Part shown: positions 62,076 to 64,000 of the stretch, piece after piece
How the letters are laid out: each line of letters starts with the position of its first letter
Numbering within the stretch: the stretch's first letter is position 1
Notes under the pieces: generated by a model
Told to the model about the DNA's origin: nothing
The model's input: the letters and a program-made list of their open reading frames with translations, nothing else
Database searches by the model: none
NCBI GenBank assembly: GCA_045106555.1
Contig: JBGCET010000015.1
Location: 1-64,000, forward strand
Direction of reading: 5' to 3'
Length of the DNA: 64,000 bases
DNA from: JANQOZ01 sp045106555
Lineage (GTDB): Bacteria; Pseudomonadota; Gammaproteobacteria; Xanthomonadales; SZUA-38
Translations under genes and position numbers: made by a program

Positions 62076-62338
62076 TCGCTCAAATGGCCGTTTTCATTGC
62101 CTACCGTTGCGGGGGCAGTAGCGGTTTTTGCCGCTTTCCCGTTTAACCCTTGGCTGCCCACCGATCAGCGTGCCAGACAACCCAGGGACCTCAGGTGTAA
62201 GCGTCTACCTTACCCCAGTTTTGGCAAGACCAAAAAGCCTTGTCTGGAATATTGTTCGGTCGGTGACTTGGCGCAAGGGTAAAGCCCAGCCAAAGTGCTA
62301 GCATCCGATAACACCTCATCGTCATCAGGCTGAAATTC

Positions 62339-63268
62339 ATGACAACGATTTTGCGCCGCATACAAACGGCCTTTGCGGCCATTCTGTGCTTGGCAGGTTC
62401 GGGTCTGCCCCAATCAATCTGTGCCCAACCTGTGCTTGAGTCTCGCCAGGACTTATCACTGGACCGGCCGGAGTCCTGGGCCATGGCTTATATGACAGCG
62501 GCTACATTGTTCCACGGTATGGGCGGCACTGACGAACTGGCGCCGGGCCAATTTTCTCTGGGCCTGGAGTTGGCCAACATCCCGCATATTGACCAGCGCG
62601 ATACCCAAGTTGGATTTAATGGCAGTAAGTTTGAAGACCTGAATAAATCGCCGGTGTTTGGCCGGGCCCGTCTTTGGCTCGGACTACCGTGGCGATTTGT
62701 CGCTGAGGCCGCCTACACACCTGAAATCAGCATCGACGGCGCGCGACCCGATGGATTTTACGCCGCCGCGCTGAGCAGGTCGTTGGTGCAATTTGACCGG
62801 GGGTCGCTGGGCGCTCGCATATTTGCCCAAAGTGGCAGGGTTCGAGGGGATTTTACCTGCAGCCGGGAAACCGCATCGGCGGGTGACAACGTTGAGCTCA
62901 ACCCTTTTGGTTGCCAGGGGCCCAGCGACGATGAGGCGGAATTTGACTATACGGGCCTTGAACTCAACTGGCGTTACTCCGTGGGTCGCTGGCAACCCTT
63001 CGCCAGCTGGTCGGCCACCCGAATCCGGCCCCAAGTGCAGGTAAATGCGCGCACCTTTGATGTCATTGATCGTGCCTTGCTGAACACTCGTGGAACGCTG
63101 CGAAGCGGGGTCGCTGGCGTTGCACTTAACAGTGCATTTGATCTGCGCTGGTCCCTGGCCCTTTCTTACACGCCGCTGGAGGTTCGCAGGCGGGGCCGGG
63201 AAAGCACTGAAAGTGATGACTTCTGGAGTTTGCGGTTGGTGGTCAGCCGGCCGTTTGGCCCTCGATAA
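62339..63268 (+). CDS. Outer-membrane beta-barrel-like protein
   Basis: 309 aa with a signal peptide (about 1-30, ends ICAQ). The rest is alternating strands with aromatic ends and short turns (SLGLELANIPHID, RARLWLGLPWRFVAEAAYTP, YTGLELNWRYSVGRWQPFASWSATRIRP, WSLALSYTPLEVR) and a final strand WSLRLVVSRPFGPR, as expected for a small outer-membrane barrel. Two Cys (FTCSRE, PFGCQG) lie in one loop. Family not named. Divergent from the B12 operon, with the riboswitch between them; no sign that it shares B12 control. Confidence 0.7.
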   Translation: MTTILRRIQTAFAAILCLAGSGLPQSICAQPVLESRQDLSLDRPESWAMAYMTAATLFHGMGGTDELAPGQFSLGLELANIPHIDQRDTQVGFNGSKFEDLNKSPVFGRARLWLGLPWRFVAEAAYTPEISIDGARPDGFYAAALSRSLVQFDRGSLGARIFAQSGRVRGDFTCSRETASAGDNVELNPFGCQGPSDDEAEFDYTGLELNWRYSVGRWQPFASWSATRIRPQVQVNARTFDVIDRALLNTRGTLRSGVAGVALNSAFDLRWSLALSYTPLEVRRRGRESTESDDFWSLRLVVSRPFGPR

Positions 63269-63293
63269 ACCGCTGTTTCCTCGGTTAAACCAG

Positions 63294-63542
63294 CTACAAC
63301 AAGCGTTGTTTTTGTCGCCGGTTGAGTTTCTTGATCGCCGCTTCACGCTTCAACGCACTGGAGCGGGTATGGCCCGATTCCTCATAGGCAATTTTCAACG
63401 GCGTTCTGCCACGAAAAAACCGCGCTCCTCGCGCTCCACCGGCCAGATGCTCGGAAAAGCGTCGCTGGGGGTCTGTGCTGATGCCGGTATACAGTTTGCC
63501 GTCGCTGGCCTCGATCATGTACACCGACCAGCGCCCGGTCAC
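63294..63542 (-). CDS. GIY-YIG nuclease-like protein (UPF0213/YhbQ type)
   Basis: 82 aa, full length for the family. GIY-YIG motifs: VYMIEASDGKLYTGISTD (VYM and YTG as the two half-motifs), catalytic-type Arg in QRRFSEH, GARFFRGRTPLKIAYEE, and EAAIKKLNRRQKQRLL with the final Lys-rich helix. Such small proteins are single-domain nucleases possibly acting in DNA repair. The upstream gene's stop overlaps its ATG (ATGA), suggesting coupling with the DUF6702-like gene. Confidence 0.93.
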   Translation of the reverse strand: MTGRWSVYMIEASDGKLYTGISTDPQRRFSEHLAGGARGARFFRGRTPLKIAYEESGHTRSSALKREAAIKKLNRRQKQRLL

Positions 63543-64000
63543 CGTGCTGAGTCCACGTTCCCAGTATCAGGGACCTTCGAATCGGTCGTTAACGTCTGCC
63601 GGCTGACGCCTCGGGCAAACGTCACCGAACGCACGGTATCGCCGAAGCTTATGTTGACCAGATGCTGATGCGTTGGCCAAATCCGCCGCAGCACCTGGCT
63701 GGTGATCACCAGAGGGGACATCGAGGCCGGTGCCGGGGCCTCTTGGTAGACCCAAAGATAACGACCGTCCAGCTCCTGCCCCAGCAACGCCAGGGTCAAC
63801 TCATGATCTGTCGCTACGGAAAACTGTTGCGCCACCATCTCGCCAAACTGCGCCTGTACCGCGTTGTTTTGCAGGATGTCGGAGACTGACCAACCCAGCG
63901 CCCTGGCAGCGTGCTCCACGTCATGCAGGGAGAAACGGTGAATTACCTCCAACATCTTGGTTCGGGCGTTCACCTCAATGGTGGTGAGTACCGATTTTTG
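63539..64000 (-). CDS. DUF6702-like protein, 5' end beyond the window
   Basis: The frame is open to the window edge (TTIEVNARTKMLEVIHRF), so residues before it are missing here. Visible part: LEVIHRFSLHDVEHA, then LALLGQELDGRYLWVYQEAP, LVITSQVLRRIWPTHQHLVNISFGDTVRSVTFARG, matching the DUF6702 family (often exported, in Bacteroidota and gammaproteobacteria; HxxHxx near the N-terminus). It precedes and overlaps the GIY-YIG gene by four bases. A start at 63973 is unlikely because the family consensus continues upstream. Confidence 0.75.
   Translation of the reverse strand, partial: QKSVLTTIEVNARTKMLEVIHRFSLHDVEHAARALGWSVSDILQNNAVQAQFGEMVAQQFSVATDHELTLALLGQELDGRYLWVYQEAPAPASMSPLVITSQVLRRIWPTHQHLVNISFGDTVRSVTFARGVSRQTLTTDSKVPDTGNVDSAR

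Noticed and set aside
63269..63293. Short inverted repeat (AACCG/CGGTT) between convergent genes
   Set aside because: Only five paired bases and no T-run; too weak to call a terminator.
1..64000. CRISPR arrays, prophage and plasmid functions
   Set aside because: No regular direct repeats with spacers, no phage structural genes, no integrase or replication origin were seen.

Overview
The window looks like chromosomal DNA of a free-living, probably aquatic, Gram-negative gammaproteobacterium. Evidence is two large TonB-dependent receptors, many Sec-exported and lipobox proteins, a TPR-sulfotransferase, a RAYT-type transposase with REP-like hairpins, a cobalamin riboswitch and a moderately GC-rich codon choice. 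Five unrelated exported proteins and one mini-peptide end in an F-x-x-G-F-E type tail, which I associate from memory with some Xanthomonadales/Chromatiales-like genomes; the exact lineage cannot be fixed from the sequence alone.

Layout. 1-9.3 kb is a repeat-rich, decaying stretch: tRNA-Leu(CAA), a broken and an intact copy of one small membrane protein, a thioredoxin-like protein, a RAYT transposase, three copies of a REP-like repeat (one cuts a HIT-family gene just before its histidine triad), glutaminase, a PsiE-like protein, a DUF1304 protein, glutaminyl cyclase and several gene fragments. 9.5-36 kb is dominated by secreted proteins: beta-helix proteins, a golvesin-domain protein cut off at a rearrangement junction, a 1453-aa metalloprotease/vWA protein followed in the same operon by a 1625-aa NHL/FG-GAP protein carrying tandem caspase-fold (C13-like) domains, a spondin/CHRD protein, plus a glycosyltransferase, a haloperoxidase-like protein, an HxlR regulator and a PQQ dehydrogenase. 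36-37.3 kb holds an ECF sigma factor and a degenerate HATPase-like protein.

37.4-57.2 kb is a catabolic island. It contains a TonB receptor divergent from a TPR-sulfotransferase, an overlapping operon of NCS1 permease / HyuA-type hydantoinase / DUF917 protein, a divergent Lrp/AsnC regulator, a Tat-exported amidase translationally coupled to a malonyl-CoA synthetase, then a second TonB receptor, a second amidase and two lipoprotein amidohydrolases. Read together this suggests uptake and stepwise hydrolysis of a cyclic amide or ureide (hydantoin-, thiohydantoin- or barbiturate-like) ending in malonate and malonyl-CoA; the substrate is inference.

57.3-64 kb has a periplasmic-propeller diguanylate cyclase, a B12-riboswitch-controlled operon (DUF6580 membrane protein plus BtuF-like corrinoid-binding protein), an outer-membrane-like protein, a GIY-YIG protein and the truncated start of a DUF6702-like gene. 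The most interesting undescribed signals are the shared C-terminal GFE tag (including a 39-aa gene that is little more than signal peptide plus tag), the tandem active/dead caspase-fold protein with its metalloprotease neighbour, and the amide-to-malonyl-CoA island.
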